The notes: a model not told the origin generated them from the sequence alone. Counted from the stretch's first letter, positions 9,631 through 18,129 are shown. The stretch: 64,000 bases of DNA from Corynebacterium sp. J010B-136 (GCF_002967075.1 NZ_PUGE01000001.1:434001-498000); one strand, 5' to 3'. Numbers and translations: made by a program.

Positions 9631-10179
9631 TTACTTACGGAGCGACCGAATTAGTTCCACTTCAGCTTGGCTCGCAGATCCAATGATCCCCAAGGTCTTC
9701 TTCAACTTGGCAATACGCCGTCGCGTATCGGCAACCATAGTCGCTCGCATCCACCTTTTCGCCTTGATCCCACCGAGAGATTCCACACGTTCGAAAGCGT
9801 GTGCATCCATTTCATCGTAGCAACCGTCATAAGCTATCAACTCCGCACGCAGCATCCACGCTGCATTTTGATTGTGAAGACTCTGAGCATGCCGGTCGAT
9901 CATGAGAAGTTGGTCCAGGCTCAATCCACGTGCCTGTGCCGTCTCGATAGTTAGTTGCTGCAAGCGCGGTGAGTTGGTGGGACCGAAGAAGACATCTGCG
10001 AGCTCGGTGTAGCTCTGGGCTGTGTCTAGCGTCATTCCTTCATCAGCCAGCTCCTGCGCTGAGTATCCAAAAATTTCGCGGAGGATTTCCATCCCGTGGG
10101 TCTGAAGATAAACGAATGCCTGGTATGGGTCGTTGGGTACTAGGTCGTCTTGAACTGCGTCTGATTGAAATGTGTTCAT
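9631..10179 (-). CDS. Truncated HNH-endonuclease-family protein (N-terminal domain only)
   Basis: This 182-residue protein is clearly paralogous to the N-terminal part of the HNH protein at 62559. Shared stretches include LADEGMTLDTAQSYTELADV versus LSDEGIEITLAQNYARLATE, SPRLQQLTIETAQARGLS versus SPRAQQETIALAEERQLS, and AAWMLRAELIA versus AAWKLRAELIA. It stops before the segment that carries the HNH nuclease motif, so it has no catalytic site. No decayed HNH sequence follows the stop. It may be a remnant, or a standalone DNA- or partner-binding domain of the DUF222/13E12-type family. Its upstream region shares a DnaA-box-like motif with the full-length paralogue. Confidence 0.8.
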   Translation of the reverse strand: MNTFQSDAVQDDLVPNDPYQAFVYLQTHGMEILREIFGYSAQELADEGMTLDTAQSYTELADVFFGPTNSPRLQQLTIETAQARGLSLDQLLMIDRHAQSLHNQNAAWMLRAELIAYDGCYDEMDAHAFERVESLGGIKAKRWMRATMVADTRRRIAKLKKTLGIIGSASQAEVELIRSLRK

Positions 10180-10270
10180 GCCCTTAACCTAAGTTGATAG
10201 CGCAAACACATTCCACCGTCACTCGACAATTTGGCCAGTTACTCACATGACATATCAACTAACCGTGTGA

Positions 10271-10281
10271 GTTATCCACAG
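10271..10281 (-). promoter_or_regulatory. DnaA-box-like element upstream of truncated HNH paralogue
   Basis: TTATCCACA, a perfect consensus DnaA box, lies 92-102 bp upstream of the start codon; read on the gene's strand it is CTGTGGATAAC. The same 11-bp word in the same orientation occurs 93-103 bp upstream of the HNH gene at 62559. Confidence 0.6.
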
Positions 10282-10300
10282 GCAGTGTTCCGCGATCAAA

Positions 10301-10335
10301 AAATCCGCCAGCCACTTAACAGGGCTGGCGGATTT
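10301..10335 (-). terminator. Terminator after rplE
   Basis: A perfect 13-bp stem (AAATCCGCCAGCC / GGCTGGCGGATTT) with a 9-nt loop is followed on the minus strand by a T run. It lies 12 bp beyond the rplE stop and ends rplN-rplX-rplE. Confidence 0.9.
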
Positions 10336-10347
10336 CTTAAACGCTAT

Positions 10348-10899
10348 TTACTTGAATGGGAAGCCAAGCTCGCGAAGCAGCTTGCGGCCTTCCTCATCGT
10401 TGGTAGCGGTGGTAACAACGGTGATGTCCATACCACGTGGGCGGTCAATCTTGTCCACGTCGATTTCGTAGAACATGGTCTGCTCAGACAGACCGAAGGT
10501 GTAGTTACCGTTGCCGTCGAACTGCTGGTCAGACAGACCGCGGAAGTCACGAATACGTGGCAGCGCGATGGTCAGCAGACGGTCGAGGAATTCCCACATG
10601 CGGTCGCCGCGCAGGGTAACGCGAGCACCAATTGGCATGCCTTCACGCAGCTTGAAGTTCGCAATGGACTTCTTTGCGCGACGCAGCTGTGGCTTCTGAC
10701 CGGTAATGAGGGTCAGATCTTCCAAAGCACCGTTGATGACCTTGGCATCACGGGCAGCGTCGCCGACGCCCATGTTGACAACAACCTTGACGACGCCAGG
10801 GATCTGCATGACGTTGTCGTAGGAGAACTCCTTGTTAAGAGCATCCTTGATTTCCTCGCGGTAGCGAGTCTTTAGACGAGGGGTGTAGTTCTCGCTCAT
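10348..10899 (-). CDS. rplE: Ribosomal protein L5
   Basis: L5 contacts 5S rRNA and the P-site tRNA in the central protuberance. It starts [19 protein letters not shown], contains [13 protein letters not shown] and [19 protein letters not shown], and ends [11 protein letters not shown]; length is 183. It follows rplX by 2 bp and is the last gene of its transcript. In most bacteria rpsN and rpsH follow; here a terminator and accessory genes intervene. Confidence 0.97.
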   Translation of the reverse strand: MSENYTPRLKTRYREEIKDALNKEFSYDNVMQIPGVVKVVVNMGVGDAARDAKVINGALEDLTLITGQKPQLRRAKKSIANFKLREGMPIGARVTLRGDRMWEFLDRLLTIALPRIRDFRGLSDQQFDGNGNYTFGLSEQTMFYEIDVDKIDRPRGMDITVVTTATNDEEGRKLLRELGFPFK

Positions 10900-10901
10900 T
10901 T

Positions 10902-11216
10902 TTAGATGTCCTTCCCGTTGCTACGCGCGATACGGACCTTCTTGCCGTTTTCATCAAAACGGTAGCCGACGCGGGTTGGGTTGCCCTCGGAGTCAACAAT
11001 CGCAACGTTAGAAACGTGGATTGGAGCTTCCTGAGTAACAATGCCGCCGGACTCTGCGCCACGCTCTGGAGCAGAGTTTGCAACGTGCTTCTTGATGCGG
11101 TTAACGCCCTCTACCAGGACGCGCTCACGCTTTGGGTATGCCTCGATGACCTTGCCCTTCGCGCCCTTATCTGGGCCCGAAATGACAATCACCATATCTC
11201 CCTTATGAATCTTCAT
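10902..11216 (-). CDS. rplX: Ribosomal protein L24
   Basis: L24 initiates 50S assembly. The KOW motif is at the N-terminus ([23 protein letters not shown]), followed by [13 protein letters not shown] and the C-terminal [19 protein letters not shown]. Length 104 is normal. It sits between rplN and rplE with gaps of 2-4 bp. Confidence 0.96.
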   Translation of the reverse strand: MKIHKGDMVIVISGPDKGAKGKVIEAYPKRERVLVEGVNRIKKHVANSAPERGAESGGIVTQEAPIHVSNVAIVDSEGNPTRVGYRFDENGKKVRIARSNGKDI

Positions 11217-11220
11217 AAGA

Positions 11221-11589
11221 TTAGATCACCTCCGGTGCAAGTGAAACGATCTTCATGAACTTCTTGTCACGAAGTTCACGAGCAACAGGGCCGAAGATGC
11301 GGGTACCGCGTGGCTCGCTGTCGTTCTTCAAAATGACAGCTGCGTTCTCGTCGAAGCTGATGTAGGAACCATCTGGACGACGGGTTTCCTTCTTGGTGCG
11401 GACAATAACAGCGCGAACAACTTCGCCCTGCTTTACGTTGCCGCCTGGGGTTGCTTCCTTGACAGTTGCGACGATGGTGTCGCCAATGCCAGCGAAACGT
11501 CGTACGGATCCGCCAAGAACACGGATGCACAGAATTTCACGTGCACCAGAGTTATCAGCGACTCGCAGACGCGATTCTTTCTGAATCAC
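11221..11589 (-). CDS. rplN: Ribosomal protein L14
   Basis: L14 lies at the subunit interface and takes part in intersubunit bridges. The start [20 protein letters not shown] and the [19 protein letters not shown] segment are diagnostic; length is 122. It heads the short rplN-rplX-rplE transcript, which is cut off from both S10 and rpsH operons. A 9-bp inverted repeat lies 26-54 bp upstream of its start, and a possible promoter at 11759-11788. Confidence 0.97.
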   Translation of the reverse strand: MIQKESRLRVADNSGAREILCIRVLGGSVRRFAGIGDTIVATVKEATPGGNVKQGEVVRAVIVRTKKETRRPDGSYISFDENAAVILKNDSEPRGTRIFGPVARELRDKKFMKIVSLAPEVI

Positions 11590-11614
11590 TATGGGTCTCC
11601 TGACCTGGATTAAT

Positions 11615-11643
11615 GTGTGTCAAAATTTCCGACCTTGACACAC
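11615..11643 (-). promoter_or_regulatory. Perfect inverted repeat in the rplN leader
   Basis: GTGTGTCAA and TTGACACAC form a 9-bp perfect inverted repeat with an 11-bp spacer, ending just upstream of the rplN ribosome-binding site (AGGAG near 11597). In RNA it would be a hairpin able to affect translation; as DNA it could be an operator. No family is recognised. Confidence 0.5.
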
Positions 11644-11758
11644 GCGGTCTTTTGCTTTCAATGCACCGGCGGGAATGAGGCACAAGCCCATTCGAGTAAA
11701 TACAGCGTGGTTCGGAAACGCACCACACCGCGCATTTACCGCGCAATGCAACCTAAGC

Positions 11759-11788
11759 ATTAAACCACACCCACACCCCCTACTCCAA
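11759..11788 (-). promoter_or_regulatory. Possible rplN promoter
   Basis: On the minus strand TTGGAG (11788-11783) is followed after 18 bp by TTTAAT (11764-11759), then GCTTAGGTTGC. The -10 and its downstream part resemble the rpsJ promoter (TTTAATACATAGGTTGC). Confidence 0.5.
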
Positions 11789-11833
11789 ATCCCCTAACCT
11801 GCAGGTCAAAACGCCGGGGTGTATTTCGCCATC

Positions 11834-11920
11834 GGCTCAATACACCCCAATGGCTACAAATCACGACTGCCTCAATACACCCCAAAGGAAATCAATCACG
11901 ACTGGCTCAATACACCCCAA
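11834..11920. repeat. Three direct repeats at exact 35-bp period, with an inverted copy
   Basis: The 17-mer GGCTCAATACACCCCAA (second copy GCCTCAATACACCCCAA) starts at 11834, 11869 and 11904, exactly 35 bp apart. The second and third copies share a longer unit beginning ATCACGACTG. An inverted part-copy, GGGGTGTATT, lies just upstream at 11816-11825. The array lies between the nrtR stop and the rplN promoter. There are no spacers of CRISPR type. The function is unknown. Confidence 0.8.
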
Positions 11921-11940
11921 AGGCACTACATTACGGTGGC

Positions 11941-12657
11941 TTAATTTTCCGCCAGTTCTGTGGCTGCTGGCGCAAATGCCGCGAACGGATCCGTGACCAC
12001 TAGTTCACGTCGCACAAAACGAAATTGTTTGGCCGGACGGCCGCCTGCACGGCCAGGACGCGACAAGTTTCCCGTCAATTCCAACTGCCCGCGACGTTTA
12101 AGCACGCGCTGCAGGTTACTGACCGCAACCGGATATCCCAAGACCGATTCGTAGGCCCGCGCCAATTCCGCGAGAGTAAATTCTTCCGGGCAAAGCGCAA
12201 AAGCAATATTGGTATAAGACAATTTGCCGCGCAGTCGCGCTACCGCTTCAGCGACAATTTCGCCGTGGTCAAAAGCCCAGTCTTGCTCCAAGTCGACGAA
12301 GGATGCATCGCTAAGCTCGTCCCAGGCGACCAGGCCGACGTGAGCTGTCGCAATAGTACGGTCGAAAGGGTCGCGATCCAGCGCCGAGTGGGTACTTAGT
12401 TGCTCCATAAAGTTCACAGGCACACCGATATGGCGTCGAATGGACTGCTCGATGGTTTCATCAACTTCCAAGGGCCCCGACGGCAAAGCCCACTTGCCGG
12501 CAAATGGTGCACGCTCACGCCGGTGAGCCATAACTTGCAGCCCCTTGTCGAAATTTATCCGCATGATCGCAGCAATTGCCTCGTGTCGGTATTTCGCTGC
12601 CCCGAGCTCATCACGCAGGGGCCCTCGCGGCTGTGGTGATAACGCGCCTTGGTCCAT
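11941..12657 (-). CDS. NrtR-like Nudix-related transcriptional regulator
   Basis: The 238-residue protein has an N-terminal Nudix fold (about 25-155) and a C-terminal winged-helix domain (about 160-238, from FTLAELARAYESVLGYPVAV to GRPAKQFRFV). The Nudix box region GPLEVDETIEQSIRRHIGV has lost the conserved catalytic Glu residues of the REUXEE part, as in the NrtR regulators of NAD metabolism that bind but do not hydrolyse ADP-ribose-like ligands. No NAD synthesis genes are nearby, so the target is unclear. The ATG at 12657 is chosen; a longer frame to 12717 adds 20 residues without family features. Confidence 0.8.
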   Translation of the reverse strand: MDQGALSPQPRGPLRDELGAAKYRHEAIAAIMRINFDKGLQVMAHRRERAPFAGKWALPSGPLEVDETIEQSIRRHIGVPVNFMEQLSTHSALDRDPFDRTIATAHVGLVAWDELSDASFVDLEQDWAFDHGEIVAEAVARLRGKLSYTNIAFALCPEEFTLAELARAYESVLGYPVAVSNLQRVLKRRGQLELTGNLSRPGRAGGRPAKQFRFVRRELVVTDPFAAFAPAATELAEN

Positions 12658-12722
12658 AAGCTCACATGATAGCCCTAATATAAGGGGATAACTTCTATCG
12701 TGACACAAGGTGGGCACAGAAT

Positions 12723-13532
12723 ATGACTTCAGGGCGCAACTATTCCCGGCGCACTACTTCGCGCACCCCTTCGCCGCAATATCAGCGTCCGCCGTCTCGT
12801 GAACAACGCGGTCGCGGCACGCTTGGCCCGCGCAAGACTTTTCGCCAAAAGCTTGTCGATGCCATCTTCCGCATTCCTCCACGGATGCGCCTTTATATTG
12901 CGGTTGCACTATTGGTAGTTATCATCGTCAGCCTGCTCACCGCTGTCTTTTCAGGCGACAGTGAAGAAGACGCAGCTGCCCCAGTTGCAACCACCACGTC
13001 TCCTGCCCCACTCGATGTTTCCGTGAATCCCTCGAAGCCCGTGGAAATGTATATCCCTTCTTTGGACTTACGTGCGGAATTTGAACAGGAAAGCTGTGCA
13101 ACTACTGATGGCGCAATCGACCCAGAATCCATGTCGAAGGCGTGTACCTATACCGCAGATGACAGGCCTTATTCCCTGCCAGGCACTGATGCCTCTGACA
13201 TTGTGGTGATTGCTGGGCATACCGGCGCGGGCGTGCCAGCAGTGTTCAACGACCTATACGACGGCAGTGCGGACAAACACCAGGTCCATATCGGCGATGA
13301 GCTTTTTATCCGCACAGAAGAATCGGGCGATTTGTGGTTGGTCTATGAAGCAACCGACTTACACGAGCCGGAAAAGTCAGGATTATCACAGTCAGAAGAG
13401 ATCTGGGGTACCTCAGCTACACCCGGGCGTTTGCTAACCATTAGTTGCATCCAGCCCGCGAATCTTTTGCAGGCGGCAGTGAAGAATGCGGTTGTGGGCT
13501 GGCAATACGACCGTATTGTGGATGCCATTTAA
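12723..13532 (+). CDS. Sortase-family transpeptidase (class E/F-like)
   Basis: This 269-residue protein has an Arg-rich cytoplasmic N-terminus (1-55), one transmembrane segment (about 57-77), a Ser/Thr/Pro linker and a sortase domain (about 105-269). The catalytic His is H166 (IAGHTGAG), the Cys is C242 (LLTISCIQP) and the likely Arg is R264 (QYDRIV). Sortases cleave a C-terminal sorting signal and transfer the protein to an acceptor outside the membrane. C125 and C141 might form a disulfide. The closest sub-class by layout is the actinobacterial E/F type. The next gene encodes a secreted protein with a C-terminal sorting-like tail and is its likely substrate. Confidence 0.85.
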   Translation: MTSGRNYSRRTTSRTPSPQYQRPPSREQRGRGTLGPRKTFRQKLVDAIFRIPPRMRLYIAVALLVVIIVSLLTAVFSGDSEEDAAAPVATTTSPAPLDVSVNPSKPVEMYIPSLDLRAEFEQESCATTDGAIDPESMSKACTYTADDRPYSLPGTDASDIVVIAGHTGAGVPAVFNDLYDGSADKHQVHIGDELFIRTEESGDLWLVYEATDLHEPEKSGLSQSEEIWGTSATPGRLLTISCIQPANLLQAAVKNAVVGWQYDRIVDAI

Positions 13533-13712
13533 CCACGACACCAAGAAACAATCTGTTACCAATGTTAAAGATGTGAAAGAAGTTGTAATAGTTTCTGGCG
13601 TGTCGCTGTGTGGCATATGTGAATGATGTTGATATTGTCTCTGATAGTGCGTGTGGGGCCTCTGTGGATCTCGTTCCGCGCATTTACACACAACGTAATT
13701 AGGAGAAACAGT

Positions 13713-14456
13713 ATGAAGCGTCTTGGCACTTCCCTAGCCGCAGCAGCGCTAACTGGCGCAATCGCATTCGCTGCTATTCCAGCAAATGCATCTGAAGGCG
13801 CGGTCCCGCAAGAAACCACCACCCTGGGGGATCGTGGCGTCAACGAGGAAAACAACGATGGCGATCGCGAAAACGAGCGCGAACGTGAACGCGAGCGCGA
13901 GCGTGAGCGTGAGCGTGAAGGCGAAACACCTTACGACGGCGGATCCAAGTCCCGCGTTGAGTGCGCCGATGGCGAAGACTCGACCCTAAACATCAAGTGG
14001 GATGAAGAGCGTCCAGAGTCCTTCGAATACGATGGCATCACTTGGTTCCTGCACGAAGATGGTGAGCACTACGTCACCGACTCCGCTAACCGTGGCGGCG
14101 AGCTGTCCGAGCAGGATGAGTTCAAGTCTGACCAGGCTGCAGCGAAGAAATTCGGCTACAGCTGTGACTACGAAGGTTCCGACGGAGACCGCGAGCGCGA
14201 TCGTGACCGCGACCGTGAGCGTGACCGTGAGCGTGAGCGCACCCCAGGCAACGAGAACAACCGCGAAGAGTGCGAGTACAACGAGAACGGCGAGCGCGAA
14301 GGCGATAGCGAAAACTGCGAGACCACCACTTTGGGTGACCGCGGTATCAACGCTGAAACCGGCGACAACACCGTAGCGCGCGTACTGGCTGCCCTAGCTG
14401 CAATCTCTGTTTTGGGAGCTGCTGCATTCGCAGCTCGTCGTTTCCTCACTGCTTAA
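13713..14456 (+). CDS. Secreted Glu-Arg/Asp-Arg-repeat protein with C-terminal anchor
   Basis: I do not recognise a named family. The 247-residue protein has a signal peptide (cleavage likely after ANA at 26), a perfect (ER)x7 tract at 55-68, a central domain of about 80 residues with two Cys, a second (D/E)R x9 tract at 159-176, two more Cys, and a C-terminal hydrophobic helix followed by RRFLTA. The peptide TTTLGDRGxN occurs twice, at 35-44 and 204-213. The second copy runs into NAETG (213-217) before the hydrophobic helix, which looks like a variant LPxTG/LAxTG sorting signal. AGGAG precedes the ATG at 13713. It directly follows the sortase gene. Confidence 0.75.
   Translation: MKRLGTSLAAAALTGAIAFAAIPANASEGAVPQETTTLGDRGVNEENNDGDRENEREREREREREREREGETPYDGGSKSRVECADGEDSTLNIKWDEERPESFEYDGITWFLHEDGEHYVTDSANRGGELSEQDEFKSDQAAAKKFGYSCDYEGSDGDRERDRDRDRERDRERERTPGNENNREECEYNENGEREGDSENCETTTLGDRGINAETGDNTVARVLAALAAISVLGAAAFAARRFLTA
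13875..13916 (+). repeat. Hexanucleotide tandem repeat encoding (Glu-Arg)x7
   Basis: Seven GA(G/A)CG(C/T) units in frame inside the repeat-protein gene. Such tracts can change length by slippage in steps of six bases without breaking the frame. Confidence 0.85.
14187..14240 (+). repeat. Hexanucleotide tandem repeat encoding (Asp/Glu-Arg)x9
   Basis: Nine GA(N)CG(C/T) units in frame in the second half of the same gene, mixed Asp-Arg and Glu-Arg. Confidence 0.85.
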
Positions 14457-14488
14457 TTAGGCGAGGTCCTTAAATTCGACACTCCTGG

Positions 14489-14510
14489 CGTTGAGGTAAT
14501 CACCTCAACG
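14489..14510. other. Perfect 9-bp inverted repeat
   Basis: CGTTGAGGT and ACCTCAACG are separated by 4 bp, 32 bp beyond the repeat-protein stop. No T run follows, so it may be an operator or a first RNA stem before the terminator at 14541. Confidence 0.5.
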
Positions 14511-14540
14511 GCGAACGCGGATTTGCAGTAAAACCCGAAT

Positions 14541-14600
14541 CCCCCTTCTTGTCCAACAGGACAGCTTCCACTTGGAAGCTGGAGTCAAGAAGGGGGTTTC
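14541..14600 (+). terminator. Terminator after the repeat-protein gene
   Basis: An 11-bp outer stem CCCCCTTCTTG / CAAGAAGGGGG encloses a second stem (AGCTTCCA / TGGAAGCT) and is followed by TTTCGTTAT. It separates the sortase unit from scrB. Confidence 0.8.
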
Positions 14601-14672
14601 GTTATACCTACAGTCGCCTATAGTCTTCTGCACAAGCTTCTGTCATATGGAATTCCTTTACACTGAGTTGCT

Positions 14673-16001
14673 ATGACTTACGCGTATCGCCCGAATTTTC
14701 ACATCACCCCACCATTTGGCCGGCTCAATGATCCCAATGGCCTTTTCATTGAAGGCGACCGACTCCACGTCTTCTACCAGCACGACCCTGCCTTTCCCGA
14801 GGGACTAAAGCGCACGGGTTGGGGACATGCATCAGTAAGCATCCACGAAGCACAGCTTCCCCTGCACCACCCAGACGCCCTGTATCCGGACGCCGATTAC
14901 GACGCCCATGGCTGTTACTCCGGCGGTGCGGTGAAAGATGGCGGTGATATCTGGCTGTTTTATACCGGAAACCTCAAAGTCGATGACACAAGAATCCCCA
15001 GCCAAAACCGCGTCCACGCCAGTTCGCCCAATCACCCGCTGGGCGGCACCTACCGCAAAGACGAAGCGAATCCGTTAATTCCGGACGCACCGGCAGGTTT
15101 CACTGGGCATTTTCGCGATCCTCACATTGTTCGTGATGGCAAGCGTTGGCGCATGGTGCTAGGGGCGCAGACCGCGCCTGAAACAGAGAAGGAAGCGGGG
15201 TCGGAAACCGGAGCTATTGCTGTTTATCATTCTGATGATCTGAAAGCCTGGGACTTTACTGGCTCGCTAGACTTCGATCTCACGCACGCGCAGCCAGGCC
15301 TTAGTCCAGACATTCTGCCGGGCGGATACATGTGGGAATGCCCGAATTTGATATCGATGCTCGATCACAGTGACGGGCGCATGTACGATGTGTTGGTCTT
15401 CTGCCCACAGGGCCTTTCGCAGCAGGGCGAGCATTATGTTTCTTCCGATCAGTGTGGCTATATCGTGGGCCGCCTTGAGGGAACAACGTTTCATGTCACC
15501 CGTGGGTTCACGGAGCTAGATTACGGTTTTGAATTCTACGCCCCGCAGTTGCTTAGCGATGGCGATGATGCCATCACTATCGGTTGGATGGGCCTGCCAG
15601 CACAAGATGATAACCCTACTGTTGCCGCTGAGGGCTGGGTTCATGCGCTCACCCTGCCACGCCGGACAACACTGCACGGTGGGGTGCTTAAGCAGGTTCC
15701 GCTATTTTCTGTCCCCGAAACCCCAAGAACTCAAGGATTCGGCGCGACAGCTACCGCATCTTGCGAACATGATGAAACACTTTCGCTAGTCGATGCCTCC
15801 TCCACCCCACTACTGTCTGCATGGCACGAAGATGGCAAGCTTCATCTTCGGCGCCATTTAGCCACTGGGGATGAAACGCGCAGTGTCGTGAGCACGGCAG
15901 GTGATATCACCGCGATCGCCGATGGCTGCACGGTTGAAGTGTTCAGCGAAGGTCTTGCGCTGAGTGCGCAAATCTTTGGTCCGTGGGAGAAGTGGGCATA
16001 A
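14673..16001 (+). CDS. scrB: Sucrose-6-phosphate hydrolase (GH32)
   Basis: GH32 enzyme of 442 residues, predicted to split sucrose-6-phosphate made by the adjacent PTS into glucose-6-phosphate and fructose. The nucleophile is D20 in the NDPNG motif, the transition-state Asp is D149 in FRDP, and the acid/base is E222 in WECPN. The N-terminal five-bladed propeller covers roughly the first 320 residues and a beta-sandwich follows. It is 108 bp upstream of the sucrose PTS gene on the same strand. There is no signal peptide, so it acts in the cytoplasm. A fructan-cleaving role is less likely given the neighbour. Confidence 0.92.
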   Translation: MTYAYRPNFHITPPFGRLNDPNGLFIEGDRLHVFYQHDPAFPEGLKRTGWGHASVSIHEAQLPLHHPDALYPDADYDAHGCYSGGAVKDGGDIWLFYTGNLKVDDTRIPSQNRVHASSPNHPLGGTYRKDEANPLIPDAPAGFTGHFRDPHIVRDGKRWRMVLGAQTAPETEKEAGSETGAIAVYHSDDLKAWDFTGSLDFDLTHAQPGLSPDILPGGYMWECPNLISMLDHSDGRMYDVLVFCPQGLSQQGEHYVSSDQCGYIVGRLEGTTFHVTRGFTELDYGFEFYAPQLLSDGDDAITIGWMGLPAQDDNPTVAAEGWVHALTLPRRTTLHGGVLKQVPLFSVPETPRTQGFGATATASCEHDETLSLVDASSTPLLSAWHEDGKLHLRRHLATGDETRSVVSTAGDITAIADGCTVEVFSEGLALSAQIFGPWEKWA

Positions 16002-16109
16002 TAAACCACACAAACAGAAACTTTTTATCCCGAATCTGTTGCTTTATATCCGAGTGATGTGTGTAATAAGAAGAGATCCAGTTCTGCTTACCTCACAAGG
16101 ACGTACCTC

Positions 16110-18107
16110 ATGGACCATAAGGAAGTTGCCACCAGAGTGCTTAATGCGCTCGGTGGCGAAGACAATGTCATCGGCGTTGCCCACTGCGCCACCCGGTTGC
16201 GGGTGGTGGTGAAGGATAATGGGGGCATCGACAAGCAAGCTCTTGACAACGACCCGGACTTGAAAGGCACTTTCGAAGCCGGAGGAATGTTCCAGGTCAT
16301 CGTTGGCCCCGGCGATGTCAACGTTGTCTTCCGAGAGATGGCGCAGCAGGCAACAAAAGATATTGCTGTGTCTACCGACAAGCTCAAAGACATTGCCGCG
16401 AATTCAGGCAATTGGTTCTCACGAGGCATTAAAGTCCTGGCAGACATCTTCGTGCCGCTGATTCCAATTCTGGTTGGTGGTGGTTTGTTGATGGCCATCA
16501 ACAACGTGCTGACGCAACCAGGTCTGTTTGGGGAGCAGTCCATTATTGAGATGTACCCCGCGTGGGAGGGCACCGCGGGGCTAATTAATACCCTAGCCTC
16601 GGCGCCATTCGCGTTCTTGCCTGTGCTTGTAGGCTTTACCGCCACCAAGCGTTTCGGCGGCAACGAATTCTTGGGCGCCGGGATCGCGATGGCGATGGTC
16701 ATGCCGGACTTGGTCAACGGCTACTCCGTTGCCGCCGCGATGGAAGACGGATCGATGACCTACTGGGACATCTTCGGCTTCGATGTTGCTCAGGCCGGCT
16801 ACCAAGGTTCGGTTCTGCCGATTCTTGTCATTTCCTGGGTACTTGCGACATTGGAGAAGTTCTTCCATTCCAAGCTCAAAGGCACCGTGGATTTCCTTGT
16901 TACGCCAGTCCTGACTTTGCTGATTACCGGCTTTATCACGTTTATGGCCCTTGGCCCTGCCCTTCGTTGGGTAGGTGACCAACTAGCCTACGGACTGGCT
17001 AATGTCTACGATTTCGCGGGCCCTGTCGGCGGTCTGCTGTTTGGTTTAGTCTACGCGCCGATCGTCATTACTGGTTTGCACCAGTCCTTCCCACCAGTAG
17101 AGACCATGCTGTGGACCCAGGGTGGCTCATTTATCTTCCCCATCGCGGCAATGTCCAACATCGCCCAAGGTGGTGCGACGTTGGCCGTTTACTTCCTAGC
17201 CAAAACCGCGAAGTTGAAGGGTCTTTCTGGTGCTTCGGGTGTTTCCGCACTGTTCGGAATCACCGAGCCTGCCATGTTCGGTGTGAACCTTCGCCTGCGC
17301 TGGCCGTTCTACGTCGCTATCTGTGCATCCGCTATCGGCGGCGCACTCGTAGCACTATTTAATGTGCTCGCCACCGCACTCGGCGCCGCCGGCTTTATTG
17401 GATTTGTCTCCATCCAAGGCTCATCGGTACCGGCTTATCTTCTTATCTGTGTCATCACACTGGTTGTCTCCTTCGCGGGTGCATATATCTATGGCCGCGT
17501 GTTGCTTAGCCGAAACGGAACCATTGACCCGGACGAGGACGCAGGTACTACCCGAACGGCCGCATCCGGAGCCGATGCTTCCGCCGCACAGAAGCCATCT
17601 GCCCTCCCTGCTGACGACGCCACCATGATTGTGTCCCCGCTACACGGCACTGCAGTGGAGCTAAGCCAAGTAAGCGACCCCATGTTCGCCGCTGGGAAAC
17701 TCGGCGATGGCGTTGCTATCGAACCAGAAACCGGCAAGCTACTCTCCCCCATCGATGGGAAGGTCACCGTCGCATTCCCTTCCGGTCATGCCTACGCAGT
17801 CCGCGGAAAAGACGCAGACGGTAACAACATCGACATCCTCATGCACATCGGATTCGACACGGTAAACCTTAAAGGCGAGCACTTTGTTTCCCACGTGCAA
17901 AAAGGAGACCAGGTCAAAGCAGGCGACCTCTTAGCCGAGTTCGACATCGCTGCAATCAAAGCCGCCGGCTACCCCGTAACAACACCAGTAGTGGTCTCGA
18001 ATTCCAAGAAGCTCGGACCTGTTCTGCCTGCAGCTGGAGCAGGAATTACCGTTGGCTTCGGTGATGATCTGTATACCGTGGATCCTGCTGTCCCGGCAAC
18101 GGTTTAA
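16110..18107 (+). CDS. ptsS: PTS sucrose-type permease EIIBCA
   Basis: This 665-residue fused permease has an IIB domain with phospho-Cys C26 ([10 protein letters not shown]), a IIC membrane domain (about 105-470; [10 protein letters not shown] and [13 protein letters not shown] motifs), and a IIA domain with the phospho-His H579 ([10 protein letters not shown]). It imports and phosphorylates a sugar at the expense of PEP through HPr. The IIB/IIC sequence and the adjacent scrB support sucrose, as in C. glutamicum PtsS. The ATG at 16110 matches the family start; an upstream in-frame GTG at 16059 adds no homologous sequence. A disordered Ala/Thr-rich linker of about 40 residues joins IIC and IIA. 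Confidence 0.93.
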   Translation: MDHKEVATRVLNALGGEDNVIGVAHCATRLRVVVKDNGGIDKQALDNDPDLKGTFEAGGMFQVIVGPGDVNVVFREMAQQATKDIAVSTDKLKDIAANSGNWFSRGIKVLADIFVPLIPILVGGGLLMAINNVLTQPGLFGEQSIIEMYPAWEGTAGLINTLASAPFAFLPVLVGFTATKRFGGNEFLGAGIAMAMVMPDLVNGYSVAAAMEDGSMTYWDIFGFDVAQAGYQGSVLPILVISWVLATLEKFFHSKLKGTVDFLVTPVLTLLITGFITFMALGPALRWVGDQLAYGLANVYDFAGPVGGLLFGLVYAPIVITGLHQSFPPVETMLWTQGGSFIFPIAAMSNIAQGGATLAVYFLAKTAKLKGLSGASGVSALFGITEPAMFGVNLRLRWPFYVAICASAIGGALVALFNVLATALGAAGFIGFVSIQGSSVPAYLLICVITLVVSFAGAYIYGRVLLSRNGTIDPDEDAGTTRTAASGADASAAQKPSALPADDATMIVSPLHGTAVELSQVSDPMFAAGKLGDGVAIEPETGKLLSPIDGKVTVAFPSGHAYAVRGKDADGNNIDILMHIGFDTVNLKGEHFVSHVQKGDQVKAGDLLAEFDIAAIKAAGYPVTTPVVVSNSKKLGPVLPAAGAGITVGFGDDLYTVDPAVPATV

Positions 18108-18129
18108 CGAAGAGATTTTACTTCTTGAC

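Larger units (their letters stand above)
11590..11940. other. Intergenic region between nrtR-like gene and rplN
   Basis: 351 bp without a gene. It contains the rplN leader inverted repeat, a possible rplN promoter and the 35-bp repeat array, all described separately. Confidence 0.6.

Noticed and set aside
11834..11920. CRISPR array
   Set aside because: Only three short copies, with intervals that are themselves partly repeated and no cas genes nearby.
16059..16109. Earlier GTG start for the sucrose PTS gene
   Set aside because: The added 17 residues have no counterpart in the family, and the ATG at 16110 gives the normal IIB start.
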